Of a stretch of DNA of 33,852 nucleotides, positions 1 through 8,305 are shown in pieces. Position 1 is the stretch's first letter. Each line of letters begins with the position of its first letter. The notes beneath the pieces were generated by a model. It was not told the DNA's origin, did no database searches, and saw nothing but the letters and a program-made list of their open reading frames with translations. Made by a program: the position numbers and the translations under genes. Source of the DNA: Rhizobiaceae bacterium (GTDB lineage: Bacteria > Pseudomonadota > Alphaproteobacteria > Rhizobiales > Rhizobiaceae); assembly GCA_017644105.1 (NCBI GenBank), contig JAEPMD010000036.1, forward strand, positions 1 to 33,852, read 5' to 3'.

Positions 1-70
1 CATGGTGATTCTGCCAAATTTACGTTATTCGCACCTCTATACTGATTTTCTTGATTTAGCGATATTGGAG

Positions 71-784
71 ATGGAAAAAGTGAAACTCACTTGGCTTGGG
101 CATTCCGCATTTAGATTTGAATTGAATGATACAGTGATCCTGGTTGATCCTTTTATTAAAGGAAACCCAAAAGATGATATCGATTTTGAAAAGGTCACGG
201 GTGATGCCACACATATTGCACTAACCCATGGCCATGGCGATCATTTGGGTGATACCGTCGAGATCGCGTCAAAAACAGGTGCAACTGTGATTGCGGATGC
301 AGATTTATGCAATTGGCTCAATGATGTTCATGGGATCAAGAAAACCGAAGGCGGAAATACTGGCGGCACAATTGGTTTCGATGACTTCTCACTAACATTC
401 GTAGATGCCAAACATTCATCGGCGAAAATCACCAGCGACGGCGTATCTCATTCTTTAGGTAACGCCAATGGATTGATGTTTCATTTCCGCAATGCGCCAT
501 CCATTTTGCATATGGGGGATACAGATATCTTTTCGGATATGGCGCTTATCAATGAGTTGCATGAGCCGGATATTGGCATTGTGCCAATTGGTGACCGATA
601 TACGATGGGCAGCGCTGTTGCTGCATTGTCATGTCAGCGATATTTCAAATTCAGCTCGATTATTCCGTGCCATTTTTCAAGTTTTCCGTCTCTTACACCA
701 AATGCTGATCAATTTATTGAAGCGCTTGGTGAGGACGGGGAAAAAGTTTTGCGATTGGTTCCGGGAACCGCGATTAAGCTTTAA
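71..784 (+). CDS. UPF0173 metal-dependent hydrolase (metallo-beta-lactamase fold)
   Basis: Predicted zinc-dependent hydrolase of the UPF0173 family, cytoplasmic, natural substrate unknown. The N-terminus reads [13 protein letters not shown], typical of the family. The metal-binding motif HGHGDH lies at residues 53-58 (H53, H55, D57, H58). Further metal ligands are probably in MGDTDIF and in the late PCHFSSF motif. The frame is open upstream to base 2, but the family begins just before the TWLGHS strand, so the ATG at 71 is preferred; a GGAG sits directly before it, which is closer than usual. At 237 aa the length is normal. It sits upstream of gatC in the same orientation, a neighbourhood I recall from related alphaproteobacteria. 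Family sure, function not. Confidence 0.88.
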   Translation: MEKVKLTWLGHSAFRFELNDTVILVDPFIKGNPKDDIDFEKVTGDATHIALTHGHGDHLGDTVEIASKTGATVIADADLCNWLNDVHGIKKTEGGNTGGTIGFDDFSLTFVDAKHSSAKITSDGVSHSLGNANGLMFHFRNAPSILHMGDTDIFSDMALINELHEPDIGIVPIGDRYTMGSAVAALSCQRYFKFSSIIPCHFSSFPSLTPNADQFIEALGEDGEKVLRLVPGTAIKL

Positions 785-870
785 CGCTGATTATCATGAA
801 ATCCTGCTTGCCCTTGCAACTCTGCGGGGTTATAGCGAAAAGAATATAAAAAATTCATCGGAGTAGACGT

Positions 871-1158
871 ATGTCAGTAGATCAGGCAACAGTTAAACGT
901 GTTGCGAAACTCTCCCGTATTGCCATTAGCGAAGAAAATCTTGGTAAGATGGAAGGTGAGCTGAACGCCATTTTAGGATTTGTTGAGCAACTTTCAGAAG
1001 TGGATGTGGATGGCGTAGAACCAATGACATCCGTTACACCTATGGAAATGAAAAAACGTGCAGATGGTGTAACCGATGGTGCTAAGGCACAAGACATCGT
1101 CGCCAATGCGCCTGAAAGCGATGATAACTTCTTCGTCGTGCCGAAAGTTGTTGAATAG
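871..1158 (+). CDS. gatC: Asp/Glu-tRNA(Asn/Gln) amidotransferase subunit C
   Basis: Small subunit of the GatCAB amidotransferase, which converts misacylated Glu-tRNA(Gln) and/or Asp-tRNA(Asn) to the cognate aminoacyl-tRNA in organisms lacking the direct synthetase. GatC stabilises the GatA-GatB interface. The 95-aa product has the family pattern: an N-terminal [12 protein letters not shown] helix, then a [16 protein letters not shown] segment, then a C-terminal region with [16 protein letters not shown] precedes the ATG by a normal distance. gatA follows after one intervening GNAT gene, and gatB lies further on the same strand, so all three subunits are present. Confidence 0.96.
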   Translation: MSVDQATVKRVAKLSRIAISEENLGKMEGELNAILGFVEQLSEVDVDGVEPMTSVTPMEMKKRADGVTDGAKAQDIVANAPESDDNFFVVPKVVE

Positions 1159-1169
1159 GATTTAAGCTT

Positions 1170-1631
1170 TTGCGCATTGAAGTTGAAACGCCGTTGCAGG
1201 ATGATATTCGGATGCTGGTTAAACAGCTGAACGAATATATGATGCCATTAACGCCAAAAGAGTTTCAGTTTCAATTGACCGTTGAACAAATGTCAGAACC
1301 TGGTGTGACTTTGTTTGTCGCCCGTAATGACAATGATGAAGCTGTCGGTATGGGTGCGCTGAAGATCCATGATGAACATATGGGTGAAGTCAAACGCATG
1401 TTCACCTTAGAAAATGTTCGCGGCGAACACGTTGGATCCAAAATCCTCAATAAGATTGAAGAACTGGCTGTGTCCAACAAGTTAAACGAATTAAAGCTTG
1501 AGACAGGCGAAGCACCCGGATTTGAGCTGGCTTGGCGATTATATGAACGAAATGGCTACCAAACCTGTGGCGCATTTTTAGATTACCCAGATTCTGGATA
1601 TTCCAGATTTTATTATAAAAAGATTGCATGA
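1170..1631 (+). CDS. GNAT family N-acetyltransferase, between gatC and gatA
   Basis: Predicted acetyl-CoA-dependent N-acetyltransferase of about 153 aa; substrate unknown. The acetyl-CoA-binding region reads [20 protein letters not shown], and the later [10 protein letters not shown] and LYERNGYQ segments match the subgroup with a conserved LETG strand. The start is TTG at 1170, with AGGA about nine bases upstream; no better ATG fits because the first strand (RIEVETPL) begins at once. The end overlaps the gatA start by four bases (ATGA), implying translational coupling. The gap after gatC is only 11 bases, so the gene is embedded in the gat operon. It could act on a small molecule, tRNA or protein. 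Confidence 0.85.
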   Translation: MRIEVETPLQDDIRMLVKQLNEYMMPLTPKEFQFQLTVEQMSEPGVTLFVARNDNDEAVGMGALKIHDEHMGEVKRMFTLENVRGEHVGSKILNKIEELAVSNKLNELKLETGEAPGFELAWRLYERNGYQTCGAFLDYPDSGYSRFYYKKIA

Positions 1632-3112
1632 TGACTGAACTAACACAATTGACCATCGCCGAAGCGCGCGAAAAACTTCAATCAAAAGAGATCACGTCTG
1701 TTGAGCTAACAGATGCCTATCTTTCAGCGATTGACAGCGCCAATGAACAGCTCAATGCCTATATCAAAGTGACACATGACAAAGCGCACGAGATGGCGGC
1801 AGCATCTGATGCTAAACTTGCAAGAGGTGAGGGTGGCAATCTTGAAGGCATTCCTCTTGGGATCAAAGATCTATTTGCGACCGAAGGCGTGCAAACACAA
1901 GCGTGTAGTCACATCCTTGATAAATTTGAGCCAAAATACGAATCTACCGTTACTAAAAATCTATGGGACGATGGTGCAGTGATGCTCGGTAAACTCAATA
2001 TGGATGAGTTTGCCATGGGTTCATCTAATGAGACCAGCCATTATGGCGCTGTGACCAATCCGTGGCGCGCGAAGAATTCTAACGAATCTTTGGTCCCTGG
2101 TGGTTCATCTGGTGGTTCGGCCTCTGCGGTCTCTGCGCATTTATGTGCCGGTGCAACTGCAACGGATACAGGTGGTTCCATTCGTCAACCGGCAGCATTT
2201 ACAGGCACTGTGGGTATTAAACCAACTTATGGCCGTTGTTCGCGCTGGGGCACGGTTGCGTTTGCGTCATCACTTGATCAAGCAGGTCCAATTGCGCGCG
2301 ACGTTCGCGATGCTGCGATTATGTTGCGTTCAATGGCCTCAACAGATGCAAAAGATACGACATGTGTTGATATGCCAGTCCCTGATTATGAAGCAGCGCT
2401 TGGCGGATCTGTTAAAGGCATGAAGATTGGTATTCCTAAAGAATATCGCATGGATGGCATGCCAGATGATATTGAAAAACTTTGGCAGCAAGGTATTGCG
2501 TGGCTCAAAGACGCTGGTGCTGAAATTGTTGATATTTCATTGCCGCATACAAAATATGCGCTGCCTGCTTATTATATCGTAGCGCCGGCTGAAGCGTCAT
2601 CAAACTTAGCGCGTTATGACGGCGTTCGTTACGGATTGCGTGTTGATGGCAAAAATATCGAAGATATGTATGAGCAAACCCGTGCAGAAGGTTTTGGTCC
2701 TGAAGTGCGTCGCCGGATTATGATCGGCACCTATGTGCTCTCGGCCGGTTATTACGATGCATATTACATTAAAGCGCAAAAGGTACGTACACTGATCAAG
2801 CGCGATTTTGAAAATGCATTTGCGCAGGGCATTGATACAATTCTAACACCCGCAACACCATCATCAGCCTTTGCAATTGGCGACAAGGAAATGGCGTCAG
2901 ATCCGGTTAAAATGTATCTCAATGATATCTTCACTGTGACTGTGAACATGGCGGGTCTTCCCGGTATTGCTGTGCCTGCGGGCTTGGATGAAAAAGGTCT
3001 GCCGCTCGGATTGCAACTGATTGGTAAGCCTTTTGATGAGGAAGGTTTGTTTAAAACCGCCCATGTGATAGAACAAGCAGCAGGACGATTTACTCCAGAT
3101 AAATGGTGGTAA
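1628..3112 (+). CDS. gatA: Asp/Glu-tRNA(Asn/Gln) amidotransferase subunit A
   Basis: Glutaminase subunit of GatCAB: an amidase-signature enzyme that releases ammonia from glutamine and channels it to GatB. The Ser-cisSer-Lys triad is visible as K80 in [11 protein letters not shown]160 in PGGSSGGSA, and S184 in [10 protein letters not shown]. These assignments are by spacing to the known family triad. Length 494 aa is normal. The start is the first of two consecutive ATG codons and overlaps the stop of the preceding GNAT gene by four bases. The C-terminal part, with [20 protein letters not shown], is complete. Confidence 0.97.
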   Translation: MMTELTQLTIAEAREKLQSKEITSVELTDAYLSAIDSANEQLNAYIKVTHDKAHEMAAASDAKLARGEGGNLEGIPLGIKDLFATEGVQTQACSHILDKFEPKYESTVTKNLWDDGAVMLGKLNMDEFAMGSSNETSHYGAVTNPWRAKNSNESLVPGGSSGGSASAVSAHLCAGATATDTGGSIRQPAAFTGTVGIKPTYGRCSRWGTVAFASSLDQAGPIARDVRDAAIMLRSMASTDAKDTTCVDMPVPDYEAALGGSVKGMKIGIPKEYRMDGMPDDIEKLWQQGIAWLKDAGAEIVDISLPHTKYALPAYYIVAPAEASSNLARYDGVRYGLRVDGKNIEDMYEQTRAEGFGPEVRRRIMIGTYVLSAGYYDAYYIKAQKVRTLIKRDFENAFAQGIDTILTPATPSSAFAIGDKEMASDPVKMYLNDIFTVTVNMAGLPGIAVPAGLDEKGLPLGLQLIGKPFDEEGLFKTAHVIEQAAGRFTPDKWW

Positions 3113-3118
3113 TGCCAA

Positions 3119-3607
3119 TTGATAATTCGCCAAGCACGATCTACCGAAATACGCACATTAGCGGCCTTAGGTGTGATTGCTTGGGAACAGGCATTTGAAG
3201 CGGCAGGCGAAGTTACCGATCATTTGCGGATTAAAGCAGAAGCAACTTATTTTGGCTTTTGTGAGCAGTCCTGGCCAATTATTTTAGTTGCTGAAGCCGA
3301 TGGTGAAATTGTCGGCTGGGCAGCATTGGAAGCCGGGCGGAATAAGATAACGGACTTGTGGGTTTTACCAAATTTCCAGCGTCATGGCATTGGTTCAGCC
3401 CTCATTGCTCAATTAGAAGAGCAGGCGATAGCTGGAGAATTTGATGAAATTCACCTTGAAACGCACGCGAAAAACATGCCGGCTTTATCATTTTTCAAAA
3501 AACACGAATACGCAGTGAGCGGTTTGAAATCCGCTTATTCGCCCACAATGGATAAATCGGTTGATACTTTGGAGATGAGAAAGAGATTCAATTCGCTGAG
3601 TGATTGA
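3119..3607 (+). CDS. GNAT family N-acetyltransferase, after gatA
   Basis: Predicted N-acetyltransferase of about 162 aa. The acetyl-CoA pyrophosphate-binding loop is QRHGIGSALI after the strand ITDLWVLPNF, followed by IHLETHAKNMPALSFFKKHEY, a typical motif B. The only start that keeps the first strand (IIRQARSTEI) is TTG at 3119, six bases after the gatA stop; the ATG at 3112 is in another frame. A GNAT gene after gatA is, as I recall, common in related bacteria, so this is likely the ancestral member of the local GNAT set. The next gene is convergent and ends 28 bases downstream. Substrate unknown. Confidence 0.83.
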   Translation: MIIRQARSTEIRTLAALGVIAWEQAFEAAGEVTDHLRIKAEATYFGFCEQSWPIILVAEADGEIVGWAALEAGRNKITDLWVLPNFQRHGIGSALIAQLEEQAIAGEFDEIHLETHAKNMPALSFFKKHEYAVSGLKSAYSPTMDKSVDTLEMRKRFNSLSD

Positions 3608-3635
3608 TTCAAATGTTCGACTTATTGATCTGTTT

Positions 3636-4247
3636 TTATTTTATTTTTTGGATTTTTACCCATTTGAGCATAGCTGCTAGCAATTCGGTTGTTGGATAGT
3701 CTTGGATGTCTTCCTCTGAAAATCCCGCTTCCAATTGTGTTTCATAATTCCATTCCTGAAATTCATAATATGCGCCAGTGATTTTGGCGGCTCCCAGTTT
3801 TGGGGCGCCACCTCCTGAGGTCAGCCAGTTTCGGACTTTTCTAACAGCGATTTGAAAATCACCATTATGACTTTCAATGTCGCAACCCGATAAATCAGAA
3901 ATAAACGCCTGATAACGATATCTTTGTTCCTCGAGGATTAAGAAAGATTTCTTTTGCATTCCTTTGCCGAAGGATTTGCATCCATAATCGATACCAAGCT
4001 CAAGCGGCATGTTCAGCCTAAAATGTTCACCTTCATATTGGGCTTGGCATCGGCTCAAATCGTGAATGGATAATTGACACTCGGTAATAAGTTCCACAAT
4101 TTTATCGATGCGGTTTTCACCAGAATGATTTCGTTCAGTTGCTAGCCTGGGATTAAATCCAAGGTAAATAATGCAGAAGAGCATGCCCTGGAGGATAGGT
4201 GCATATTCTTTGTCAAATGGACAGTTTATGAAGACGTTTTTATGCAA
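3636..4247 (-). CDS. Uncharacterised protein with TIR/deoxyribosyltransferase-like motifs
   Basis: A 203-aa protein of unknown function. Its first strand, VFINCPFDKEY (residues 5-15), is followed by a helix, then ENRIDKIVELI (44-54), the strand-like SIHDLSR (60-66), and RLNMPLELGIDYG (77-89). The order hydrophobic strand, nucleotide-type loop, buried D/S strand, then E83 in a PLELG helix start recalls the TIR / nucleoside 2-deoxyribosyltransferase fold, whose catalytic Glu sits in a similar place; this is inference from reading. I recall a widespread family of hypothetical proteins starting with a similar NVFINCPFD motif. The start is TTG at 4247; an in-frame stop closes upstream and the next Met is 21 residues in. 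It lies directly downstream of the DUF2188 gene on the minus strand, inside the gat locus, and probably forms a cassette with it. Confidence 0.72.
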   Translation of the reverse strand: MHKNVFINCPFDKEYAPILQGMLFCIIYLGFNPRLATERNHSGENRIDKIVELITECQLSIHDLSRCQAQYEGEHFRLNMPLELGIDYGCKSFGKGMQKKSFLILEEQRYRYQAFISDLSGCDIESHNGDFQIAVRKVRNWLTSGGGAPKLGAAKITGAYYEFQEWNYETQLEAGFSEEDIQDYPTTELLAAMLKWVKIQKIK

Positions 4248-4265
4248 GTATTGCCAATCGCCACA

Positions 4266-4516
4266 TTATCCACGAGGTGGATAAGGGTCTTTTCCATAGG
4301 AGTTTCTTTCACGAATTCTTCCATCCCTGCCGTGAATGTAAAGTTCAGTCTTTTGATTTTTCGCAATTTTTTTGCATTCTCGACCGCTTCTTTTTGCGTG
4401 TCGAATGTTCCAGACGCGCGCTCTGAACCCGCTTTTCGAATGCTCCATTTATTCCCGTTTGGAACGACATGTTGTCCTTTGCGGGATTTGGGACCTTTCG
4501 CGACAACTTTGGTCAT
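4266..4516 (-). CDS. DUF2188-type protein, reading frame interrupted at a run of seven A
   Basis: A small basic protein matching DUF2188: QHVVPNGNKWSIRK, then ASGTFDTQKEAVENAKK, then IAKNQKTELYIHGRDG and RIRERNSYGKDPYPPRG. The first 50 residues are in one frame and the last 33 in the -1 frame. The switch lies at plus-strand T7 (4367-4373), read on the minus strand as GCA AAA AAA TTG. An eighth A, or a -1 slip on A_AAA_AAA, gives a complete 83-aa domain ending at the TAA at 4266-4268. Without a shift the product is about 96 aa with an unrelated tail, and runs to 4226, past the start of the downstream gene. The ATG at 4516 has a good GGGTGAGG upstream. Function unknown. This may be programmed slippage, a mutation or a homopolymer sequencing error. 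Confidence 0.7.
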
Positions 4517-4565
4517 GAACCTCACCCTTAAATCAGGTAGTATAAATTCACGATGCACTACTTAT

Positions 4566-4593
4566 AGTATATGCAAATTGCTTCCTTTTTCAA
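4566..4593 (-). promoter_or_regulatory. Sigma70-type promoter for the DUF2188 cassette
   Basis: On the minus strand there is TTGAAA (-35, plus positions 4588-4593), a 16-base spacer, and TATACT (-10, plus positions 4566-4571). Transcription would begin near 4559, giving a leader of about 45 bases before the ATG at 4516. It is one of the best sigma70 matches in the window, and indicates that the cassette is expressed independently of the gat genes. Confidence 0.6.
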
Positions 4594-4690
4594 TAGAATT
4601 AAATTCTGTTTATATACTGAATAAGCTTGAAACAATTATCCGTATGTTTTAGGTCAGAACAAATACAAAAGCAATTTTTAAGGTCCTAAA

Positions 4691-6199
4691 ATGACAGCCC
4701 CAGAACTTGTCGATACACGCACACCCGATGCCAAACGTTTTATTGCCGGCGCCACAGGCGACTGGGAAATTATCATTGGCTTGGAAGTCCATGCTCAAGT
4801 CACCAGTGAAGCGAAACTATTCTCAGGCGCTTCCACTGAATTTGGTCGTGCACAAAATGACAATGTGTCATTGGTCGATGCAGCAATGCCAGGCATGTTG
4901 CCAGTGATCAATGAAGAATGCGTCCGCCAGGCGGTGAGAACAGGTCTTGGTTTGAAAGCTAAGATCAACAACCGTTCGATCTTCGACCGCAAGAACTATT
5001 TCTATCCTGATCTTCCGCAAGGCTATCAGATTTCGCAATTTAAAGATCCAATCGTCGGTGAGGGGACGATTATCATTTCTGTGGGTCCTGACAAGCAAGG
5101 TCAGTTTGAAGATACAGAAATTGGTATTGAGCGATTGCATCTTGAACAAGACGCGGGCAAATCGATCCACGATCAGCATCCAACATTGTCATATGTTGAT
5201 TTGAACCGTTCCGGCGTTGCCCTGATGGAGATCGTGTCCAAGCCGGATATGCGTTCGGCGGACGAAGCCAAAGCCTATTTGACAAAACTTCGCACAATCC
5301 TTCGCTATCTCGGCACATGTGACGGCAATATGGATGAAGGCTCCATGCGTGCTGATGTGAACGTCTCTGTTCGCAAGCCAGGTGGTGAATTTGGTACGCG
5401 CTGTGAGATCAAAAACGTCAACTCCATTCGTTTTGTCGGTCAGGCAATTGAATATGAAGCACGTCGTCAAATTGCGATCATTGAAGATGGTGGTGTGATT
5501 GATCAGGAAACACGTTTGTTTGATCCTAACAAAGGTGAGACACGGTCGATGCGCTCGAAAGAAGATGCGCATGATTATCGCTATTTCCCAGATCCTGATC
5601 TGCTGCCGCTTGAATTTTCACAAGAATATGTTGATGACTTGGCGAAAGATTTACCAGAGCTTCCAGATGAGAAGAAAGATCGTTTGGTCAATGATTTGGG
5701 CTTATCGGTTTATGACGCTTCGATATTGGTCACTGAGCAAACAATCGCGAATTTCTTTGAAAAAGTTGCTGAAGGCCGTGATGGTAAGCTTGCTGCCAAC
5801 TGGATCATCAATGATCTTTTGGGTGCGTTGAACAAAGCCGGAAAAGAAATTGAAGATAGTCCTGTGTCTCCAGAGCAATTGGGCGCGATCATTTCCATGA
5901 TCCAGGATGAAACAATTTCGGGTAAAATTGCCAAAGAATTGTTTGAAATTGTCTTTAACGAAGGCGGTGATCCTGCCAAAATCGTTGAAGAACGTGGCAT
6001 GAAGCAGGTAACAGATACAGGTGCGATTGAAGCGGCTGTTGATGAGATCATCGCCAATAATCCTGAGCAAGTTGAAAAAGCCAAAGCCAAACCTCAATTG
6101 GCAGGCTGGTTTGTTGGTCAGGTGATGAAAGCAACAGGCGGTAAAGCAAACCCTCAAGCGGTGCAGAAATTGGTTCGCGCTAAGCTTGGTGTTGAATAA
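4691..6199 (+). CDS. gatB: Asp/Glu-tRNA(Asn/Gln) amidotransferase subunit B
   Basis: The kinase and tRNA-binding subunit of GatCAB: it phosphorylates the Glu/Asp on the misacylated tRNA and then amidates it. Family motifs are seen in order: [12 protein letters not shown] near residue 27, [67 protein letters not shown] and CEIKNVNS, then a helical tail and YqeY-like domain ending [12 protein letters not shown]. Length 502 aa is normal. AAGG lies about eight bases before the ATG. Unlike gatC and gatA it is cut off from the upstream genes by the minus-strand cassette. It therefore needs its own promoter; a TATACT at 4613-4618 is a candidate -10 but its -35 is weak. Confidence 0.97.
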   Translation: MTAPELVDTRTPDAKRFIAGATGDWEIIIGLEVHAQVTSEAKLFSGASTEFGRAQNDNVSLVDAAMPGMLPVINEECVRQAVRTGLGLKAKINNRSIFDRKNYFYPDLPQGYQISQFKDPIVGEGTIIISVGPDKQGQFEDTEIGIERLHLEQDAGKSIHDQHPTLSYVDLNRSGVALMEIVSKPDMRSADEAKAYLTKLRTILRYLGTCDGNMDEGSMRADVNVSVRKPGGEFGTRCEIKNVNSIRFVGQAIEYEARRQIAIIEDGGVIDQETRLFDPNKGETRSMRSKEDAHDYRYFPDPDLLPLEFSQEYVDDLAKDLPELPDEKKDRLVNDLGLSVYDASILVTEQTIANFFEKVAEGRDGKLAANWIINDLLGALNKAGKEIEDSPVSPEQLGAIISMIQDETISGKIAKELFEIVFNEGGDPAKIVEERGMKQVTDTGAIEAAVDEIIANNPEQVEKAKAKPQLAGWFVGQVMKATGGKANPQAVQKLVRAKLGVE

Positions 6200-6212
6200 A
6201 GGCTAAAGTCGT

Positions 6213-6722
6213 ATGTTTTTTGTCAGAACAGCTTCGGTTCGCGATGCAGAAAAAGTTCAAAAACTGCTGCATACGACATGGCATGCGACTTATGATTCCA
6301 TCCATGGGCCGGAAAAAGTTGATGAAATTTGTGATAAATGGCATTCGCTAGATGCGATTAAAAGCAAGATGGAAGGCCGTTTTTCGGAATATGTTGTGGC
6401 AGATAACGGCACTGAGATTGGTGGAGTTGGATTTGCTATTGCTCCGGATAAAAAAGGTATTGCTCAACTCAGCCAGCTTTATGTTCTGCCGGAATTGCAG
6501 GGGCAAGGCATTGGCACTGACCTCTTGGGTGAGATTGAACAGAGCTTTCTTGACGTGAAAGCCATGCGCATTGAGGTTGATCCGAAAAATGAGCAAGCGA
6601 TTGCGTTTTACAAAGCCCATGGCTACGTGCAGGTAGGCGAGACGTCTGATTGTGGCGGTGGCGGCGATAATATGCCAGCACTTATCTTTGAAAAGAAATT
6701 TGACGAACAATGGTCGCTATAA
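6213..6722 (+). CDS. GNAT family N-acetyltransferase (tandem copy 1)
   Basis: Predicted N-acetyltransferase, 169 aa. The acetyl-CoA motif is QLYVLPELQGQGIGTDLL, followed by MRIEVDPKNEQAIAFYKAHGY. It is clearly paralogous to the next gene: both share an early TTWHATYD / TWRHTFEP segment, H-G-x-x-x-VD-(E/K)-IC, then W, and a near-identical QLYVLP block with GIG-(T/S)-DLL and EIE. It begins 13 bases after gatB and overlaps the following gene by 13 bases, so it is co-transcribed with both. A GGGG run near the C-terminus (CGGGGDNMPA) distinguishes it from its partner. Substrate unknown. Confidence 0.86.
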   Translation: MFFVRTASVRDAEKVQKLLHTTWHATYDSIHGPEKVDEICDKWHSLDAIKSKMEGRFSEYVVADNGTEIGGVGFAIAPDKKGIAQLSQLYVLPELQGQGIGTDLLGEIEQSFLDVKAMRIEVDPKNEQAIAFYKAHGYVQVGETSDCGGGGDNMPALIFEKKFDEQWSL

Positions 6723-7189
6723 GAGAAGCAGATATTTCTGATCTCGATCCCGTTCGTTCACTGCTATTTCAGACCTGGCGTCATACATTTGAACCACTCC
6801 ATGGCAGGCAACATGTCGATAAGATTTGCGCGCTCTGGGAGGATGGTCGAGAGCTTAAGGCACGTTTAGAGGCGCAAGATGCGACTTTTCTTGTGGCTCA
6901 GTTAGATCAACAAACTATCGGTATGGCATTTGCCAACGCGCCCAACGCGGAAGGTATCGCCTATTTAAGCCAGCTTTATGTTTTGCCAGACTATCAAGCG
7001 CAGGGCATTGGCAGTGATCTGCTATATGAGATTGAGACAAGTTTTCCCGATGCGAAGCTTATGCGGCTTGGCGTTGATGCGAAGAATGTAAAAGCGGTTG
7101 GCTTTTATGAGCGTTTTGGCTATAGAAATACCAATATCCGTTTGCAGGAAGGTGGAATGGAAGCTTTAGTGTTTGAAAAACAACTCTAA
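6710..7189 (+). CDS. GNAT family N-acetyltransferase (tandem copy 2)
   Basis: Predicted N-acetyltransferase, 159 aa, a tandem paralogue of the preceding gene. Its acetyl-CoA loop is QAQGIGSDLL after SQLYVLPDY, followed by KNVKAVGFYERFGY. The ATG at 6710 lies inside the end of copy 1 in a different frame, so the genes overlap by 13 bases and are probably translationally coupled. The two products have diverged strongly outside the acetyl-CoA region, which suggests an old duplication and possibly different substrates. Neither carries a signal peptide or extra domain. Confidence 0.85.
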   Translation: MVAIREADISDLDPVRSLLFQTWRHTFEPLHGRQHVDKICALWEDGRELKARLEAQDATFLVAQLDQQTIGMAFANAPNAEGIAYLSQLYVLPDYQAQGIGSDLLYEIETSFPDAKLMRLGVDAKNVKAVGFYERFGYRNTNIRLQEGGMEALVFEKQL

Positions 7190-7267
7190 ATGTTGACCAG
7201 CACTGGACATCCCAAAACACAAACGGCATAAGTCAAACAAACGAATTCAATAGAGCGAATCGGCGTT

Positions 7268-7666
7268 ATGAAATCATTCTTACTCGGACTTTTTACTTGG
7301 TGGAACGGCGCAACCGTTGGAACACGCTTCCACACATGGCGTAAAGGCACACGCGTGGGTGAAGATGAATTTGGTAATGTATATTACCAAGGTGGTCAGG
7401 ATGATGAAGGTCGCACACGTCGCTGGGTGATTTATAACGGTTATGCCGAAGCTTCTGCTATTCCAGCTGGTTGGCATGGATGGATGCATCATCGCACGGA
7501 TGTTTCTCCTGCAGATGAAGATTATACGCCATTTGAATGGCAGGCGCCTCATGAGGCCAATAAAACAGGTACTGCCGGCGCCTATCGTCCGAAAGGTTCA
7601 ATGCTCAACCCTGCAGATCGCCCAACAGTTACGGGTGATTATGACGCTTGGTCGCCACGCAGCTAG
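7268..7666 (+). CDS. NDUFA12-family NADH:ubiquinone oxidoreductase accessory subunit
   Basis: A 132-aa homologue of the mitochondrial complex I accessory subunit NDUFA12 (B17.2), known in alphaproteobacteria as a peripheral complex I subunit. Diagnostic segments are TWRKGTRVGEDEFGNVYYQ, then RRWVIYNGYAEASAIPAGW, HGWMHH, and YTPFEWQAPHEANKTGT, followed by a Pro/Arg-rich tail. There is no signal peptide, consistent with a cytoplasmic-side peripheral subunit. It lies far from any nuo operon, as is usual, and just upstream of the DUF2155 gene, a pairing I recall from Rhizobiales. The ATG at 7268 starts the conserved N-terminus; its Shine-Dalgarno is weak. Confidence 0.9.
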   Translation: MKSFLLGLFTWWNGATVGTRFHTWRKGTRVGEDEFGNVYYQGGQDDEGRTRRWVIYNGYAEASAIPAGWHGWMHHRTDVSPADEDYTPFEWQAPHEANKTGTAGAYRPKGSMLNPADRPTVTGDYDAWSPRS

Positions 7667-7753
7667 GTAAGTAGAAACTAATTGGCCAAGACCTCGTTTT
7701 GGCCCAATTTAACTGGTTCAATGATAACAAGACGATCGAGATGTAATCATTTT

Positions 7754-8167
7754 ATGAAACAGTTTTTCAATTTGAAATTTTTAGCCGCCACTCTCATTTC
7801 CAGCGTTATGTTTGTTCCAAGCGTTACGTCGGAAAGAATGACGAACCCTGTCGCGGTATTTTCCGGAATTGACAAGATCACCGGACGGATCACGACTTTT
7901 GATGTTTACGTGGATGAAACTGTGCAGTTTGGTGCACTCCAGGTTACCCCGCGTGTTTGCTATACGCGTGATGAAACCGAGGCACCTAAAACAACCACCT
8001 TTGTTGAGGTGGATGAGATCACGCTTGACCGGAAAATCAGACGCATTTTCTCTGGCTGGATGTTTGCTGATTCCCCGGGATTAAATGCGGTAGATCACGC
8101 TGTTTATGACGTTTGGCTTGACGGTTGCAAACAGACTTCGGATATCCCGCCGCCAAGTGGTTCTTAA
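7754..8167 (+). CDS. DUF2155 domain protein, exported
   Basis: A 137-aa protein with an N-terminal signal peptide (basic MKQFFNLKF, then a hydrophobic stretch to about residue 25). The DUF2155 core follows: VFSGIDKITGRITTFDVYVDE, then TPRVCYTRDETEAPKTTTFVEV, then IFSGWMFADSPGLNAVDHAVYD and VWLDGC. The two cysteines (in RVCYT and DGCK) could form a disulfide. An in-frame TTG at 7682 would extend it, but the signal peptide places the true start at the ATG at 7754. DUF2155 proteins are alphaproteobacterial envelope proteins of unknown role. Confidence 0.87.
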   Translation: MKQFFNLKFLAATLISSVMFVPSVTSERMTNPVAVFSGIDKITGRITTFDVYVDETVQFGALQVTPRVCYTRDETEAPKTTTFVEVDEITLDRKIRRIFSGWMFADSPGLNAVDHAVYDVWLDGCKQTSDIPPPSGS

Positions 8168-8305
8168 TCGAACCACGTCGCAATATTAATTCGCACAACT
8201 AAATTTGATAAATCTCACGTTTTATGACAGTCTTTGATGTGATTGTTTAAAACATGCGGGCTGTTTTTGTCCGCCATTTAAGTCATAGAAATTTGGGAAT
8301 TGATT

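Noticed and set aside
4242-4652. 136-aa plus-strand open frame opposite the DUF2188 cassette
   Set aside because: It mirrors the minus-strand genes, and the minus strand has the family match, promoter and ribosome-binding site.
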